Assembly (NCBI GenBank): GCA_021769625.1
Contig: JAETSN010000003.1
Span: 51,734 to 115,733 of the forward strand
Direction: 5' to 3'
Length of the DNA stretch: 64,000 nt
DNA from: [Clostridium] symbiosum
GTDB lineage: Bacteria; Bacillota; Clostridia; Lachnospirales; Lachnospiraceae
Both the position numbers and the translations under genes were made by a program. Positions 61,954 to 64,000 of this stretch are shown piece by piece; the first letter of the stretch is position 1; every line of letters begins with the position of its first letter. The notes beneath the pieces are model-generated. The model did no database searches. It was not told where the DNA came from and saw only the letters and a list, made by a program, of their open reading frames with translations.

Positions 61954-63648
61954 ATGACTGGAAAAGTTGCGATCGGCCTGCAAAGTTTTGAGGAGATCAG
62001 GAATAAAGATGTTTTTTATGTGGATAAAACCGGATTTATGAAAGAATGGTGGAAAAACGGGGATAGTGTAACGCTGATCACGCGCCCTCGCCGTTTCGGA
62101 AAAACATTGAACCTGAGTATGGTGGAATGCTTTTTTTCCAACAGATATGCCGAGCGGGCGGATCTTTTTGAGGGGCTTTCCATCTGGGAAGAGGAGGAGT
62201 GCAGAAAATGGCAGGGAACTTATCCGGTGATTTTTTTAAGTTTTGCGAAAGTAAAGACATCGGACTACAAAGGGATGAGATATGCCATAGCAAACATTAT
62301 TTTTGAGGCATATCAGCGCAATCGTTTTCTGTTGGATAATGATACGCTGAGTGAAAATGAAAAAGAATATTTTAATGGTATCAAACCGAATATGGGCGAA
62401 GAAGTACAGGCGGATGCGATCAACAGACTGAGCGATTTTCTGAGCCGTTATTATGAGAAAAAAGTTATCATTTTGCTTGATGAATACGACACGCCGATGC
62501 AGGAGGCGTGGCTGTCCGGTTACTGGGATGAGGCGGTATCGTTCTTTCGGGGGTTTTTTAACGCGACATTTAAGACAAATCCTTATATGGAGAGAGGATT
62601 GATCACGGGTATTACACGGGTTTCAAAGGAATCCATTTTTTCCGATCTGAATAATCTGGAAGTGATAACGACCACTTCCGAAAAGTATGCTGCGTACTTT
62701 GGATTTACAGAGCAGGAGGTGTTTCAGGCTCTTGATAATATGGGACTTTCGGAGGAGAAGCAGGGAGTTAAGGACTGGTATGACGGTTTTACATTCGGAA
62801 GCGTCAGGGATATTTATAATCCCTGGTCAATCACAAACTTTATAAGCAGAAAAGGGGAATATGACACATACTGGGCGGACAGCAGCGGAAACGGCCTTAT
62901 CAATTCCCTGATACGGCGGGGAAGTGCTGATATAAAGAAAAAGACAGAACTGCTGATGCAGGGAGGCAGTTTCGAGGTGGAGTTGGATGAACAGATTGTA
63001 TTTGATCAGCTGGATCATGATGAAAATGCCATCTGGAGCCTGCTTCTTGCAACGGGATATCTGAGAGTGGAACATCTTGAGAGGAAGGGGAGGCTCCTGC
63101 ATAAATATTATACGCTAAAGTTGACCAATCTGGAGATCGAGAGTATGTTTGCCCGAATGATCCGCGGATGGTTTGGCGGAAGAAACAGACAGGATTACAA
63201 TGATTTTATCAAAGCGCTGCTGATAGATGATGTGGATGCGATGAATGAGTTTATGAACAGAATTGCGCTACAGAGTTTTTCCAGTTTCGATATCGCCAAA
63301 GGGGCGGCTGCGGATGACGATCCGGAGCGTTTTTACCATGGGTTTGTATTGGGGCTGATGGTTGGATTGGAAGAGAGATTTGCGGTCAGTTCCAATAAAG
63401 AGAGCGGCTTTGGACGCTATGATGTGCTGCTGAAACCGGTGGATAAAGAAAAGGATAATGCATATATTTTTGAGTTTAAGGTTCACAAACCGGGAAAAGA
63501 AAAAAATATGGAGGCAACTGTGGCAAATGCTCTTGCCCAGATAAAAGAAAAAGGATATGAAACGGAGTTGATCGCAGAAGGCATTTCGCCGGAGCATATC
63601 AGGAAATACGGGTTTGCCTTTGCAGGGAAAAAATGCCTGATAGGGTAG
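61954..63648 (+). CDS. AAA-ATPase-like / PDDEXK_9 protein, copy 3
   Basis: A 564-residue protein from the ATG at 61954 (GGAGG at proper distance; the ATG at 61936 is less likely). Walker A TRPRRFGKT (about 43-51), Walker B IILLDEYDTPM, then SDLNNLEVI, WYDGFTFG, YNPWSITNF, and the nuclease-like SGFGRYDVLLKP with IFEFKV. It is homologous over its whole length to the 37510 protein, roughly half identical by eye. It lies far from other defence or mobile genes. Function unknown. Confidence 0.92.
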   Translation: MTGKVAIGLQSFEEIRNKDVFYVDKTGFMKEWWKNGDSVTLITRPRRFGKTLNLSMVECFFSNRYAERADLFEGLSIWEEEECRKWQGTYPVIFLSFAKVKTSDYKGMRYAIANIIFEAYQRNRFLLDNDTLSENEKEYFNGIKPNMGEEVQADAINRLSDFLSRYYEKKVIILLDEYDTPMQEAWLSGYWDEAVSFFRGFFNATFKTNPYMERGLITGITRVSKESIFSDLNNLEVITTTSEKYAAYFGFTEQEVFQALDNMGLSEEKQGVKDWYDGFTFGSVRDIYNPWSITNFISRKGEYDTYWADSSGNGLINSLIRRGSADIKKKTELLMQGGSFEVELDEQIVFDQLDHDENAIWSLLLATGYLRVEHLERKGRLLHKYYTLKLTNLEIESMFARMIRGWFGGRNRQDYNDFIKALLIDDVDAMNEFMNRIALQSFSSFDIAKGAAADDDPERFYHGFVLGLMVGLEERFAVSSNKESGFGRYDVLLKPVDKEKDNAYIFEFKVHKPGKEKNMEATVANALAQIKEKGYETELIAEGISPEHIRKYGFAFAGKKCLIG

Positions 63649-63682
63649 TATATTATTTGTTTGAAATATTTAAATAAAAGGC

Positions 63683-63735
63683 TTGCGTAATTATCTGAGA
63701 TAATGTATAATTCAATCATACCGTTATCGATAACG
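63683..63735 (+). promoter_or_regulatory. Promoter and palindromic operator of the LacI-type gene
   Basis: TTGCGT (63683-63688), 17 bases, TATAAT (63706-63711), then a perfect 14-bp palindrome CGTTATCGATAACG (63722-63735) just after the start region. Such a palindrome with a central CG fits a LacI-family operator, so autoregulation is likely. Confidence 0.75.
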
Positions 63736-63760
63736 AAGAGATAAAAGAGAAAGAGAAGAG

Positions 63761-64000
63761 ATGGCAGTTACAATTAAAAAGATTGCTGAACTTGCAGGTG
63801 TCTCGGTCGGAACAGTTGACAGAGCTTTGAATAATAGAAAAGGTGTCAAACAGGAAGTAGCAGAACGTATCCGGGAAATTGCAGATTCAGTAGGTTATGT
63901 ACCTAATGCGGCAGCAAAGGGGCTTGTAGCACGAAGGAAAGAAGTCAAGTTTGGTGTTATTATACATACTCCTAAACACGAATATATTGCAGAATTGCTG
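63761..64000 (+). CDS. LacI-family transcriptional regulator (3' end cut by window edge)
   Basis: Only the first 80 codons are inside the window. The helix-turn-helix (TIKKIAELAGVSVGTVDRAL, about 4-23) and hinge region (VPNAAAKGLVARR) are clear, followed by the start of the periplasmic-binding-like domain (VKFGVIIHTP). The VSVGTVDRALN wording is that of LacI regulators of sugar operons in Clostridia. GAGAAGAG lies before the ATG. A perfect palindrome 25 bp upstream suggests it controls itself. Target genes would lie beyond the window. Confidence 0.9.
   Translation, partial: MAVTIKKIAELAGVSVGTVDRALNNRKGVKQEVAERIREIADSVGYVPNAAAKGLVARRKEVKFGVIIHTPKHEYIAELL

Overview
The window reads as a chromosomal segment of a Lachnospiraceae-type Clostridia (Bacillota). 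The clues are moderate GC, GGAGG-type ribosome sites with frequent TTG/GTG starts, GH25 lysozymes with Big2-like domains, LytR-CpsA-Psr and Wzm/Wzt systems, and several AAA-ATPase/PDDEXK_9 genes. No species can be assigned from sequence alone.

Layout. Positions 1 to about 56.9 kb are dominated by a cell-surface polysaccharide locus: rffA and a GNAT acetyltransferase (amino-sugar branch); a membrane block with a polyprenyl-phosphate glycosyltransferase, several GT-C-like membrane proteins and SGNH proteins (2.3-12.4 kb); a large GH25 cell-wall protein; rfbB, rfbA, a second GH25 protein and rfbC (dTDP-sugar synthesis); an ABC exporter (wzm/wzt) followed by a methyltransferase-kinase fusion resembling the O-antigen chain terminator WbdD; several large GT2 enzymes; an acyltransferase; a phosphoglucomutase; an initiating sugar-phosphate transferase; an LCP ligase; and glmS. 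The combination suggests a polymer built on an undecaprenyl carrier, exported by an ABC transporter, capped at the non-reducing end and attached to peptidoglycan. rmlD is not present in the window.

Inserted between these are a radical SAM/HxlR pair, an AAA_14-DUF4143 protein, an M3 peptidase, an Rpn-type nuclease, and a decayed patch at 42.4-45.3 kb (remnants of a YesM-like kinase, a GH29 fucosidase and an AAA/PDDEXK_9 gene). After glmS come an HtrA-like protease, an atypical ClpX, a membrane-bound XRE regulator, another AAA/PDDEXK_9 protein and the start of a LacI-family regulator.

The most striking signal is a family of ten interspersed elements (about 135-190 bp, plus one remnant) lying just after stop codons in the polysaccharide locus, eight in + and two in - orientation. 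Each folds into a long hairpin. The stem sequences differ from copy to copy, yet the two arms of each copy match each other, with many compensatory double changes and some G-U pairs. This is what selection on a structure (RNA or folded single-stranded DNA) would leave, and I do not recognise it as a named family. Two copies carry an extra nested hairpin at the tip. A second, smaller repeat precedes wzt and the htrA-like gene, and a third palindromic element sits in frame inside an ATPase remnant.
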